64,000 nt of DNA from Acanthacorydalis orientalis (taxonomy: Eukaryota; Arthropoda; Insecta; Megaloptera; Corydalidae): the NCBI GenBank assembly GCA_034766995.1, contig CM068317.1, forward strand, positions 18,020,154-18,084,153. The letters are read 5' to 3'. The notes beneath the pieces were generated by a model. That model had not been told where the DNA came from. It saw only the letters and a list, made by a program, of their open reading frames with translations, and did no database searches. The position numbers and the translations under genes were made by a program. Below, piece after piece: positions 49,958 to 63,069 of the stretch. Position 1 is the stretch's first letter; each line of letters starts with the position of its first letter.

Positions 49958-50952
49958 GTGTACAAATTAATTCGGTGCCTTTAAACTGAATTAATCATAA
50001 CTATTTTAAATTAAGAGGTCTCGAACCACCAAAAAAATTTGAAGACAAGGAATTTGAGCAACTGTTAAATAAAAACTGTGCTTAGACTGAGCAGGAACTT
50101 GCTCAACAACTCAGGTCACTCAGTTACCCAGGAAGCAATTTCCTATCATCTACATCAGCTGGGAAAAATTCAAAAGCTAGACCGATTTAACATGAACTCA
50201 GTCCAGAAGAAAAAGACAGAAATACAGCTATGTCCTACCTAGCTCACTAGTTTCAAATGGAAGGATTTTTGTATAAAATTATATCTGGATATTGAAAATG
50301 GGTTTTGTATGACAATCCTAAGTATCACAAAATCATAGATTACGTCCAGTGAACCATCAACATCGACTCCGAAACTAAATATTCACATCAAAAAAGTGTT
50401 ATTGTATACTTGGTGGGATTTTAAGGGTGTGGTGTATTATAAGTTGCTCGAACCTAGGTCAGCCTGTAAATTCAGTACGTTACCAACAACAACTCAATCG
50501 TTTGTGTGACGAATTAGAGAAAAAATACTATTCAGAGGCGAGGGAAGAAGCCAAGACATTTGCAGCACGACAACGTTCGGCCGTACGTCGCGAAAGGGAC
50601 TAAACACGTTTTTTGTTCGTTGGGCTGGGAAATTCCCTCTCATGCGGCGTATTCACCGGATCTAGCCCTATCAAATTATCACCTATTCCGGTCGTTCCAG
50701 CATCACCTAACTGATACATTTAGATACATAGATGATCATTTTAAAACAGTGGAATAGGTCTGAAAATACATTGATGATTTCATCGACTCAAAGTAGCCAT
50801 TTTATTTCCGACAAGGAATTCGTCAATTATACAGCAGATAGAGAAAAGTTATACAAAATAACAATGGATATTTTGAAGACTGAAATGTATTCAATTTTCC
50901 GCAAATAAACATTCATTTTCTATAAAAAAGGCATCGACTAATTATATACTCA
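49957..50952 (+). mobile_element. Decayed mariner, mauritiana/Mos1-like
   Basis: The outermost few bases of the two ends are doubtful. Inside them, a 25-base stretch from 49958 (GTGTACAAATTAATTCGGTG...) and the inverse of 50927-50951 (GAGTATATAATTAGTCGATG...) match at 18 of 25 bases. TA is on both sides. At 996 bp it is shorter than a full copy. Motifs in broken frames are ELAQQLR (near 50095), AISYHLHQLGKIQKLDRF (near 50135) and KWVLYDNPK (near 50297), preceded by a Tyr where the first Asp should be. The open piece 50560-50757 has LQHDNVRPYVAK with the second Asp, then AYSPDLALSNYHLF, where the third Asp is Asn. The YDNP and RPH-like motifs place it nearest to Mos1-type mariners. Confidence 0.78.
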
Positions 50953-51117
50953 TACATACCAAAAAAAAGAACTTAAAAAATTTCACCACTGAGGCTAGGA
51001 TTATCCGATCGGTTTGATATTTTGTATAAATTAATTTACTATTCAATTAATTTAGTGGGGTACTGTTTAAAAAACTGAAAAGTACATTTGTTTACCCTTT
51101 ATAAACAAAGACGAACC

Positions 51118-51119
<2 letters not shown>

Positions 51120-51180
<61 letters not shown>
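51120..51180. repeat. (TA)n microsatellite
   Basis: About 30 TA units. Confidence 0.95.
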
Positions 51181-51185
<5 letters not shown>

Positions 51186-52813
51186 GTGAATTCAAATTAT
51201 ATAACACTTTACATACTTTGAACACTCTGTCATTTTTCTCATCTAACTTCATCTAATACTTTTAAAATAAATTAGAAATAAACGTGCCTCAATGAGGACG
51301 AGATTAAAAAATATTATAAAGTAAAAATATGACAACAAAAAAATATTATTATTTATATTTGAAAATAATTCTTAAAATATGTCAATATTTTGTTCTTAAA
51401 AAACAATTATAAAATGTGTATTGTTTCAAATAATACGAAAACTTGATAACTTATGATCTGATAACCTGATACAATAATTTATTTATTTATTTTGCTGTAA
51501 TAATTATAAAAAACATGTACGATTACAGTTTTAACAAAATGTATATACTTCCTATTTAATGATACATATCTTTTTATAAGACATCAGCTGTTCTAATACT
51601 TTTTTAACACTGTATATATTTTAAATATTTTGATATAGATATCAAATTTCGAAGTGTATCTATTTACACACATATACAACAATATATATATATATATATA
51701 TATAACAGATTTTTTTCTTTAAAAAAATATTAATGTGAAAAAACTTATTGTCTAACTAAAATTTTCATATCAAGTAGTACGTTTTTCGACCATCAATATC
51801 AGCTTTTCAAACGGTCAGTCACTTTCTAAAAATATAATTTTATTAATGGTTTGAAATTGACATCGCAATATTTAAAGTCCGAAAAGAATTTACATAATTC
51901 GTTCATAAAGTAAGACGAGCATAGATATGGTGATGAAACTGTTATACATCTATCTGTGTCATAAAATTCAATATTCATTATTAGTATTCTTAAAACGATA
52001 GTTAGATTTAAGTATACGATGACGAATAGTTGTAAAGCAATTAAGATATCGACAAAATTCATTTAAAGACCTTGATAATTTACAAATTACTAGAAACATA
52101 TATCTCTTATAATAAAAAAATGAATAATTTGTGTATTTGTTAATTCGCTGACAATAGACAATTACTAGAACAGAATTATGAAATATTATATAACGATATG
52201 TGCCAAGCAAAAGTTTTTTTTGTGAATTGTATAGAATTAATCTAAAAAATAACAAATCATAATATTATTTTTTTATAATTTTCCTAGTAAAGCGTTTAGA
52301 AAATATATGTGTTTAAAATCTGTAGTTACTTAAAAATTGATTAACTTATACTGCAATATACTAAAAATGATAAATCTATTTTAATGATCAACCATATTTT
52401 TCATCATGAGTAAAATTAATATGGTTAAAATTGTACTCGACATAAATATTTTAATTATTTTTGGTATATAATATTTTATGGCAAGTAAATTAAAAAATAT
52501 ATAAAATTTTAAATAGTGTTGTTTAATCCTAATATAAAAGATTCTTTATAATTTTTTAAATCTACGTTTCATAGTCGAAATATACTATGTAATTTTTCAT
52601 TCCAAATTAACTTCGACATACTGAATTTCTATTATAAATTAGAATGACTTTTTTACATTTACGTACTTTATTTTTTTTTTTAAAAAAAATCAACTTTATT
52701 CAACTCCAACCCCTTATAGGTGCTTGTAATCGTAAGAGTGATCTCAGCTTATAGACTGAAAAAGTATTAGCTAAAAATTGATTTTTTATATATCTGTTTC
52801 TAGTCGATATATA
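51181..52813. other. AT-rich spacer
   Basis: No gene recognised. A small TA run lies at 51681-51704. Confidence 0.4.
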
Positions 52814-53345
52814 CCGAGGGGGGTTTGCAAAGTTCACGGTCTAACATATAAGTGGCGGTAATATTTTAAATATTTGTGGCGTAAGCAGTCAAGCAGTTTT
52901 GTGCAAAGATCCATTTAAATAAAGCTCATTTTGTGCCGTTGTTGAAATGGATAAAGTTGAACATCGTACGATGATAAAGTCTTTTATCAAAAAATAATTA
53001 ACGTCAACAGAAATCTTTAACAAGATAAAAAATGTACTGAGTTATAGTGGACCTTCGTATACAACCGTAAAGAAGTGGGCAGCTGAATTTAAATGTGGCC
53101 GTCCAAGCTTAGAAGGTAACCTGCGTAGCGGATGTCCGAAAACTGCCACGACAAGAAATTATCCACAAAGTGCACGATATTGTCTTACAGGATATGCGGT
53201 TGAAGATATCCGAAATTGCCTAGGATTGTGGGTGTCTCAGATAAACGCGTGTATCATACCTAACTAAAGAGTTAGGTATGAAGAAGTTATCGGCAAGATA
53301 GATTCAGCGTTTACTGACAATTGATCATAAATGCAGTACAATACA
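52814..53345 (+). mobile_element. mariner 5' fragment
   Basis: The left end reads CGAGGGGGGTTTGCAAAGTT near 52815, preceded by TAC. ATG at 52948 opens MDKVEHRTMIKSFIKK and a stop. It continues GPSYTTVKKWAAEFKCGRPS (near 53050), the mariner DNA-binding region, and degraded LRSGCPKTATT. The second helix-turn-helix is frameshifted. No catalytic domain or right end follows: the 3' part is missing beyond about 53345. The short inverted repeat CATACCTAACT ... AGTTAGGTATG lies at about 53256-53281. Confidence 0.78.
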
Positions 53346-54061
53346 AACAAAACACTATCTAATTTCAATTTTGAAAAATAGCACTATTGCTATAGTACAT
53401 TACTCGTATTAAAATTTTGCTTGTTATGTTTACTAATAACGAATATGATGTAATATAATCGAAATGAAAACAAAAGCGGTTTGTTAATTCTGTTCAAGTG
53501 GGTAAACTTGCAAGACGACACATTAGTTATTCTAACCAAAATTTCACTTAATCTGGTTAGATAATATTTTTAAACTTGGAATCTATCAAATAATTACACT
53601 AAACCTCATTAAATATTGGTTTTGTGTCAAAATGCAGATGTTAAATATCACACTTACTCAATGGAAAAAAGTAAATGTAAACTGAACTGCATATCGTTTA
53701 CAGAACAGGAGATGAAAGTGGATTCTTTACAAAGTAACGTACACTTTACCAGTAGTGTTTCATCAAAAAATGCATGCGCTTTACTAATGTGCAAGTTTAT
53801 GCTGTTATATTTTAGTAGATCCACAAAGGAATAGTTTACTGCAAACTGCTAAAATCGAATGAAATAATTATTACTAATCGTCAGCATATTCAAGGCGGAA
53901 GTTTAAACACAGAAATATAGAAGAAACGTTTAGTTTTGACCTTTAGCTAACTATTTTATTTAAAATAGTTAGTCTTACATTTTTTCATACTTAAACTTCA
54001 ATAATAAAAACTGAAATTGAGGTATTTGTTAAAAATCGAAATTCGTCTGAACCGCTCTCAC
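53346..54061. other. AT-rich spacer
   Basis: No gene recognised. A 72-codon open frame at 53616-53834 lacks recognisable motifs and is probably chance. Confidence 0.35.
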
Positions 54062-54247
54062 AAGGAGAGGGCGCCAACGTGGGGAACTCGAATCGCTAGA
54101 GGGTCCGTGGGTTGGTAAGTAGTGACCCCTAATTTATATTCTTTAACCCTTTGATGCACTTTTGTGCCGTTCGGGAGAAAACGAGATTCCAAGTTTCAAG
54201 ACAACAAATGAGTACCGGTCTCTGTGCAAGTACATCAAATGAGCACG

Positions 54248-54315
54248 TAGCATAGTTGGTTAGGTAAGGCAGCCGGGACGCTGGAGATTTCGGGTTTGAA
54301 ACTATTGATTTTTTG
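54248..54315 (+). ncRNA. tRNA-like Pol III unit, left arm
   Basis: The A box TAGCATAGTTGG fits TRGCNNAGYNGG. The degenerate B box GGTTTGAAAC starts 45 bases later, and a six-T run at about 54309 may terminate transcription. The unit points toward the centre of the foldback. It may be a SINE head. Confidence 0.5.
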
Positions 54316-54637
54316 TGTTGTTTTTTATAATGTAAATGTTATGTTATTATAAGAATTTACGCAAATGTGAAAAAACTTTGCTCCGAAATCTTTTTCACTA
54401 CGATCAGCTTTGTTATTTCAAATTTCCGTAGCTGTAGTCAATTTACTTTAATTTTTCCTTACAAATATAAAAATATACGTGTTTTTAAATAATAAAAAAA
54501 TTAAAAGTAATAAAATCAGAGTCGAAACATTTTAGGTGACATTGTTGCAAAAAAATAAAATAAATAAAAATAAAAAAATAATGTATTGAAAAAATAAATT
54601 CTTATAACATAACATGTACATTACAAAATAAAACACA

Positions 54638-54708
54638 AAAAAATCGACAATAGTAATCGAACCCGAAACCTCCAGCGTTCCTACTATCTTACCTAACAAA
54701 CTACGCTG
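54638..54708 (-). ncRNA. tRNA-like Pol III unit, right arm
   Basis: Inverted partner of the left unit. Its B box GGTTCGATTAC is closer to consensus (GGTTCGANNCC). Its A box CAGCGTAGTTTG has lost the first T. A seven-T run follows on the minus strand. Confidence 0.5.
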
Positions 54709-54865
54709 TCGTCTACTACTGTCGTCTTGAAACTTTGAGCCCCGCTTTCTCGCAAACGGCGCAAAAATGCATCAAAGGGTTAAGGAAACATAAACTAGGG
54801 GTCACTACCTATCAACCCACGGACCCTCGAGAGATTCGAGTTCCCCACGTTGCCGCCCTCTCCTT

Positions 54866-55924
54866 ATCAATAGAAATGTACTCAATGTTATATTTCACGC
54901 GCAGAAGTTATTATCAAATATGCATAATTTTATTTATTTATGTAATATTCAGTGACTCCTGCCTACCAGGTTTTTAAAAAATTTATATTATAAACATCTG
55001 GGTCGCGGAACCATTACAAACAAATATATTGGGTCACACGGTAAAAAGTTGAGAAACGCTGACAGAGTTATTTAAAAGTGTAGGATGTTAAATATCAAAA
55101 AATAGAATTGAAAAATTCATCAAAAGCAACTAATAAACTGAAAAATGTTAATGCTTGCCCATATCAATAAATATTTACATCATGCATTTGACGAACATTT
55201 GTGCACTTGGTTAAAATATGCGTTTATATAAAAGATGAACTGGGAGAAAAGTAAAAATTCACGACAACAATCCACGTAATTCATTCGGACAACATAAAAA
55301 ATCTTCAAAAATATTTATGCTGCAAGACAGTTAAGTTCGGATGATCAAAGTAAAAATTGTGTATTATTAGAATATATTTCTCATTTGGTATTTCTTTTAA
55401 AATACATTTATAATTGTTTTTCATAAGAAAAATAATCTATGAATACATACAATTGATATATTTGTAAAATACATGTTTTTTATGGAAATGACATTTTTTT
55501 TAATATTACGGGTTTTTAGTAGAATTTGTCAACATATAAGTGCGTAATATACATAGAAAAAGTTTAATTTATTTTATATCAAGTAATTATTAATTCTACC
55601 ATGTAAAATATTTTTTCGAGGCATTGCATATATGAAAAAAAACATTAACTAAATTTTAAAATAAAAACGCATTATTAAATTATTATCATCAACATCTAAA
55701 TCAACATAGTTTAAAATATCAATAGCGTCACAGTAAAAACGAACACATTACGTAATAAAAATAACACAGAAAACGAATACAAGCCGACCGTTAATTAACT
55801 CTAATTGTTTTCATTTGTAAAATCATACCAGTGTTTTTGACAAAACACAATATGCACCAGTGCACAGAAGATTATAGTTAAATTATGTGATAGAAAACAT
55901 TAGAAATATCACAAAATTGGCATA
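54866..55924. other. AT-rich spacer
   Basis: No gene recognised. Confidence 0.4.
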
Positions 55925-57756
<1,832 letters not shown>

Positions 57757-58951
57757 TATATATGTGTAAATCTAAGATTTTCCGTCCTTACGGAAAATGC
57801 CTGACATATACTTTCATTTACTTTTATAGTTTTGTTATTCAATTCTTGTCTCACCAACTTATATCATAATTTTAGAAAAATTATACATTCTGAATATATT
57901 TTTTTAGGAAGGAAGAACGTTTCCTATAAAGTTATCTAAATAACTTAAAATATAAAGTTATGTAATAAATAAGGGTAATACTTTAAAAAAAAAATGAAAG
58001 TAGGTTTTTGACTTAATTAGTTAAGACCTCGATTAATTTATTTCAGACAGTCTCATCATTAATTGTAATAAAAATCAATTTTGTTATCAGTTGACAAACA
58101 ATACCTAAAAGCTATTTTATGAATACTAAAAACAGAAATCTCCGATTTTGATAAGTGTAAAAATAATATGTAAAAGTACAACTTTGAGGTTCATATTAAT
58201 GTTTTCTTTACATAAATCTTACAATATGTTACAATTAATTCATTTTTATTGTATTGTTACTTGTCCATTATAAAAGCAATTGTTTATAAATAAACATAAA
58301 TTTGCCCTGCGATAAAAAGTAGAAGTTCATTTAAATATCATTCGAAAAAGTTAAGCACTGCCGTTTAATAGTTCAATTTCGAAGTGGAAAGAGCTATATG
58401 TGATGTTATTTGTAATTAATTTTGAAAATTAATAATTTTGTCCAGAAATACTCAATTAATTTCATTTAAACTCGCAAAAATACAAACATTAGAACATTTT
58501 TAATACTTAATAATTAAAAGGATGTAAATAATATACATATAAAAAGTAAATTTAATATAAAAAGTATGCATTTTTCTTATCAGAGTTTTTTATCACCTTT
58601 ATAAAGTCGCACGAAATTATTTTAATATTTTTCAAACATTTTTCTTAAACAATTATATTTTCATAGTAACTTCCTGTCAAATGTGAACATAGTTCATGAC
58701 AAATGAAAAAAGATGTACAAAATATATTTCCGTGTATTTTGAGATCCGGCAGATCACATGCCATCACGACTGACTGTTCGACGAGTTATCTTTATTGATA
58801 GATGTGTTAAACGTTTTTTTTCGATGTACAAAAAACATATGCTTCAGTGCATCGACCGTCAAATGTAAATATGTACAAAGTTTTTGTAATCGGTTTTAAT
58901 TGTATAAACTGTCATTCACAAAGAAGACAAACACACACATACGCACACGCC
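57757..58951. other. AT-rich spacer
   Basis: A short hairpin AGATTTTCCGTCCTTACGG lies just right of the Tc1-like element, with CCGT/ACGG pairing. Otherwise nothing is recognised. Confidence 0.35.
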
Positions 58952-58965
58952 CATATATCTATCTA

Positions 58966-59006
<41 letters not shown>

Positions 59007-59045
59007 TAGCTAGATAGATATAGATAGATAAATAGATAGATATAC
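58952..59045. repeat. (ATCT)n-(TA)n-(AGAT)n palindromic microsatellite
   Basis: ATCTATCT repeats, a TA array, then TAGATAGATAG. The outer repeats are mutually inverted. Confidence 0.92.
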
Positions 59046-59079
59046 ATGTATGTATGTATTTAAACAAATAGATGACACC

Positions 59080-60170
59080 TACAAGCATGTTAATAACTAA
59101 AAAAAACTATAATTATAAACCAAACCATTTCAAAAATATGTCGAAGAATTTAAAATACAGAGCATATTAAATATTATAAAACATACTACCAACACTATAA
59201 AAAAAAACAACGCAAAATAATTTTAGAGACTACAATTTCAAAATAATGTTTTAAAATTTGAATGAAAAAATATATTTCTGCGCTTTTAGAAGCTGAAATA
59301 AAAATAAATAGAAATAAGATATATTTTAAATCTAAGCCAAAACCAAAGAAAGAAAGAAAGCGTAGCTGTATTTATATATAGAACTTCGGTAGAAAAAAAA
59401 ACTGGATCAAACAGAAAAATATAAGCTTGACATGGAGAAGTAAAAAACATATACATATATTATTATTAAAACACGAATCAATATACCTAAAAGACTGCAA
59501 ATAAAATGTCCGGGAATAAATATACAAACAGGAAGAACAGTCTTAATATAAACTGAATTGGCAAAAAAATATGTAGAAATTAATGAATGCATTTAAATAT
59601 TATCAATAAATAAAAAATGAAAGTAAATACCTAAATAATTGTGTAAAGATAGAAAATGGTAAATACTTAAAATTACTATAAAAAAAATAAAAAATGTAAA
59701 AAATAACATAAAACTGAATATATAGAAACCTAAACTATAAAATAAATGTACAACATAATAAAACAAATGAAATAAAAATTTGCTATACTCGTATGAAAAT
59801 ATGAGAGGAAATAAAATCAAAAATCAAACTGCAATAATTTAATATATTGGTAGAGAAAAAAGAAAGAACACATCGAACAAATGCTACCTACTATAAAACA
59901 AAAACCATAGCCAACATTAAAATATGAACATGGGTATGAGAAGTTACAAAAGGAAGAAACACATAAACTGTTTATGTGAGAAAAAAATAAAATTTTCATC
60001 TCAAAAACAATTGCCAATGAATGAAGTGCTACAAGAAAAATACAGTGATCAGTAAAAGTAAAAAAACAGATATCTAAAACGAAATAAAAATGTATGTATG
60101 TATATATAGACATACACAGACACACACAAAGTATTATAGCCAATTACAAAATTAACAGATTACAAATATG
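59080..60170. other. A-rich, strand-biased spacer
   Basis: On the plus strand A outnumbers T by roughly two to one for about 1 kb. The minus strand is therefore short of stop codons and has three abutting frames (60143-59817, 59820-59593, 59592-59407) coding only Phe/Tyr/Ile/Leu-rich residues. No start context, splice signal or known family supports a gene. Confidence 0.5.
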
Positions 60171-60668
60171 TTAGGGAAATCAGTTGTCATATAATAATTA
60201 ACTGACCAATTAATAAAGAAAATATTCTACTACAAATATATTGTTAATCTGAAATAGTTTTGTGTTTTAAAATAATTTAAAGCTAAATTTTGACCTGCTT
60301 TAGTTAACCTTTATTATTTTAGCTTTAGTAGTACACAAAAACCCAATAATTCAGAAGGCATATCAAAAAATATTTATAATTAAACACATCTTCAATTGCA
60401 CGTAAAAAAATAAAATGATTTTTCAGATTTATACATTCACATATAAAAATATGTAAACGTATTTATAAAAATTGTAAACGAAAAAACGACATATAATAAG
60501 AAAACTAGTCATCATTTGTGATGCCATAGTTAAATAAAATCACTTGTGTTTAAATGAAAATAGAATATTCAATAACCAAGCATTCTGACGCCAAATGTTT
60601 CACATTTTTACTGCATGATGTAAAACAAATTAATGGTATATATAGTACATTCAATCAAAAAAAACAAA
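60171..60668. other. AT-rich spacer
   Basis: Nothing recognised. Confidence 0.4.
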
Positions 60669-60688
60669 CACACACACACACACATATA

Positions 60689-60766
<78 letters not shown>

Positions 60767-60768
60767 AT
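60669..60768. repeat. (AC)n-(TA)n microsatellite
   Basis: An AC run, then about 38 TA units with GT breaks. Confidence 0.95.
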
Positions 60769-60978
60769 GTACATATGTTGTACAAATATGTCAATACACC
60801 TGTTTTTATTAAAAAATACCAATGTTTTCAGAGGTTTATCGAACATCATACAATTGTAATTATTTAAATTCAATTAAAACACATTTATATTAGAGTTTTA
60901 TTAGAAATTTGTATTCGATGAATATTATTGGCGTGAAGGAATAGATTTGATTACTTTTTTACAATATTAAAAAAAATA

Positions 60979-60980
<2 letters not shown>

Positions 60981-61039
<59 letters not shown>
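60981..61039. repeat. (TA)n microsatellite
   Basis: About 28 TA units. Confidence 0.95.
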
Positions 61040-61627
61040 TTAATTTATTGCTTAATTAATTTGTATAGAACCAGATATTAATCTTCTTAATACAGAATTC
61101 GACAATAGACATCAACACCTACCAATAAACTATTCTATATGATCGTGAAGAACATTGTCGCCTTCTATTATATTTATTTTTCTTCAAAAAGAGAATTAAA
61201 CAAAATTTACTACAGTCACAGTAGAAAGTTACTATTATTAGCACCACTATATTCAGCATTGTATTGTGATTAACGTGAGTTACACTTGAACACATCTTAA
61301 TGCATGAATTGCAAAAAATACAAAAATAATTTGAAAAAATAATTATTGTTAATATAGTGTTCATAGCTGCATCTATTATTTCAAATTTAAAAATTCCAAA
61401 AAATGTTCACTTTCAACATCTTTACAGCTTCTTGATACTGGTATGATGTGCTAGGGCAGCGTTTACCTGTCGTGCGTATTTTGAACTTTTGCTCAAGGAT
61501 ACTTGAAGTATGCAAATGAAAAACAAAATATAAATAATCCTAATATATAATAGTTATTTTATGTAATGTCATATGGCCATGTTCATATTATTAATACACA
61601 TTTTGAGATTGGTTGAGTTTGAAAATA
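61040..61627. other. AT-rich spacer
   Basis: A slightly GC-richer piece at 61447-61480 (GCTAGGGCAGCGTTTACCTG) is unidentified. Confidence 0.35.
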
Positions 61628-62199
61628 TTAGGTTGGTCGAAAAATGAATTGCGGTTTATGATTTTCAAATTCATATAACTTTTCTCTTTTTTAATTTTCT
61701 TAACTGTTTCAAGTGGTCCAGAACTGTTGGATGACTAACTCCCAACTTTTGTCCAAGCTGTTGAATTGTTGTGCGTGATTTTAACTAACGCTTTCGGTTG
61801 GTCGTTATAAAATGAAGAAGGACACCCACGACCTTCTTCATCATCAAGGATCTTGTTCCAACACGAACTTTTTGGAACCACCATTACACCGTACGTTTCC
61901 TAACAGTCCTCACACCAAAAGCATCGTATAGTTTACGAATAGTTTCTGCTGCTTTACCACCCGTTTTGAATTCATACAAAAAATTTACTCTTATTTGCTT
62001 CTTTTCCATCTTTAATTCAATAGCCCAATTTATAACAAAATTAATAATAAAATCAAAGTTATCAAAATACAGACCAAAAAATGTACTCTAAAATGATATT
62101 AACATGAACAGGATGAAATGACTCTTTCATTGAAAAAAATAAGGTTAGAATTCAGGAAACAAAAAAAGAAATTATTTTCAGCAATTATTACCAATCTTA
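61628..62199 (-). mobile_element. Internally deleted mariner (cecropia/Hsmar1-like), reversed
   Basis: The plus-strand left border TTAGGTTGGTCGAAAAATGA (61628) and the inverse of the right border (TAAGATTGGTAATAATTGC, to 62199) are Hsmar1-type ends with TA on both sides. Length is 572 bp. On the minus strand, ATG near 62009 starts MEKKQIRVNFLYEFKTGGKA, then AETIRKLYDAFGVRTV, a stop, and WWFQKVRVG. After a frameshift comes TIQQLGQKLGVSHPTVLDHL, ending in LKQLRK next to the other end. It thus keeps the DNA-binding half and has lost the whole catalytic domain. Confidence 0.85.
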
Positions 62200-62690
62200 T
62201 ATATCGAGTTGAAGAAGTCCAGTACTCAAACATCATTCTAGACAAAAAGCTCTCCATCAGGAATCAGAAAGAGAATTAAGCCGGATGGACTCACTGCTCA
62301 ATAGATGATCGCATTTATCATCAAGTAGGAAATGGATAGTGTACATCAATTTTATCCCCACTTGTGTTGTATGCGATGCTTACATAGGCCGTACATGCCT
62401 ATCTTAAAGCGGATGTAAGTGTCCCAAACACGATTCTGTGCTTCATCATTGACACGCGCACTATTTTGTTAAAAATATATACACTAATCTACATTTTGAC
62501 ATGCTCCTCTCAATGATCGAGCATTTTGTCATCCGATAGACCCAAGATCTGTGCTAGAAAACGAACGTAGTGGCAACTAGCTGATAAAAGCGATTGACCT
62601 ATATGATCTGCGTAACTCTTTCAATAAGTACAAAAAAACCTCACTTACTTAACACAGACAGCGAGATCGCTTTGGAAATGTAGGGCATAT
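62200..62690 (+). mobile_element. LINE (jockey-like) reverse transcriptase tail relic
   Basis: Directly right of the deleted mariner the frame reads VEEVQYSNIILDKKLSIRNQ, resembling the YLGVILDKxLxF motif after the reverse transcriptase palm in jockey-type LINEs. WTHCSIDDRIYHQVGNG follows, then frames with many stops (CVVCDAYIGRTCL near 62370; HFDMLLSMIEHFVIR near 62490). The composition is GC-richer than the flanks. The 5' part is absent. The assignment rests on one good motif. Confidence 0.45.
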
Positions 62691-62918
62691 CACAATGGAT
62701 CAACCTTCAGTAACACTTTGAGCTTTCTGTTCGTGTTTCTTATATTTGTGTTTGTCTTTCTGTACCATCTATTCATCAATTAGAGCTAGGTTTGTTTTAT
62801 AATCTCTATAATCTGTACATGAAACATTTGTTGTGGGTGTTCGCTCGCACCCATTAATAACACGCGCCAAATGCCAGCATTATCCGAAACATTTAATAGA
62901 ACACCCTCAGTTAACGAT

Positions 62919-62990
62919 TGGCTACGTGGTCAGACCGTGGCCTTTAAAGCTCTCATTTACATTCAATTCTCATATTAAGTGTATTTGCTT
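62919..62990 (+). repeat. tRNA-like SINE head (tentative)
   Basis: TGGCTACGTGGTCAGACCG fits the A box, and ATTCAATTCTC about 42 bases later fits a weak B box. It sits right of the LINE-like tail, a common partner for SINEs. No poly-A or TSD is identified. Confidence 0.35.
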
Positions 62991-63024
62991 TTCTTGTTAT
63001 TTCTCCTTTTAACATTTTATATGT

Positions 63025-63069
63025 ATTTTCAATTTGTACGTTTCCGAAACACCCGTACAAATTGAAAAT
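63025..63069. repeat. Perfect 16-bp hairpin
   Basis: ATTTTCAATTTGTACG (63025-63040), 13-base loop, then its exact inverse CGTACAAATTGAAAAT (63054-63069). Weaker pairing continues outward (TAACATTTT / AAAATGTTA). There is no T-run after it. Confidence 0.8.

Larger units (their letters stand above)
54062..54865. repeat. Foldback element: two inverted arms, each with tRNA-like Pol III boxes
   Basis: The left arm (54062-54360) and the right arm (about 54597-54865) are inverted copies. Both read, from outside in, AAGGAGAGGGCG, ACGTGGGGAACTCGAATC, GGGTCCGTGGGTTG, TAACCCTTTGATGCA, GTTTCAAGAC, GTTAGGTAAG, TTTCGGGTT and TTTTTTGTG-like sequence. Each contains an A box (TAGCATAGTTGG at 54248-54259; CAGCGTAGTTTG inverted at 54697-54708) and a B box 45 bases later (GGTTTGAAAC; GGTTCGATTAC inverted at 54653-54663), the spacing of a tRNA gene. 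T runs follow each B box, like Pol III terminators. The T-stem does not pair, so these are tRNA-like, not functional tRNAs. The centre is AT-rich. Confidence 0.85.

Noticed and set aside
54241..54310. Functional tRNA gene
   Set aside because: A and B boxes are spaced correctly, but the T-stem and acceptor stem do not pair, so no cloverleaf forms.
59407..60143. Chain of three hydrophobic minus-strand frames, possible membrane protein
   Set aside because: The frames follow from A-rich strand bias. Residues are mainly Phe, Tyr, Ile and Leu, with no conserved pattern, splice signals or start context.
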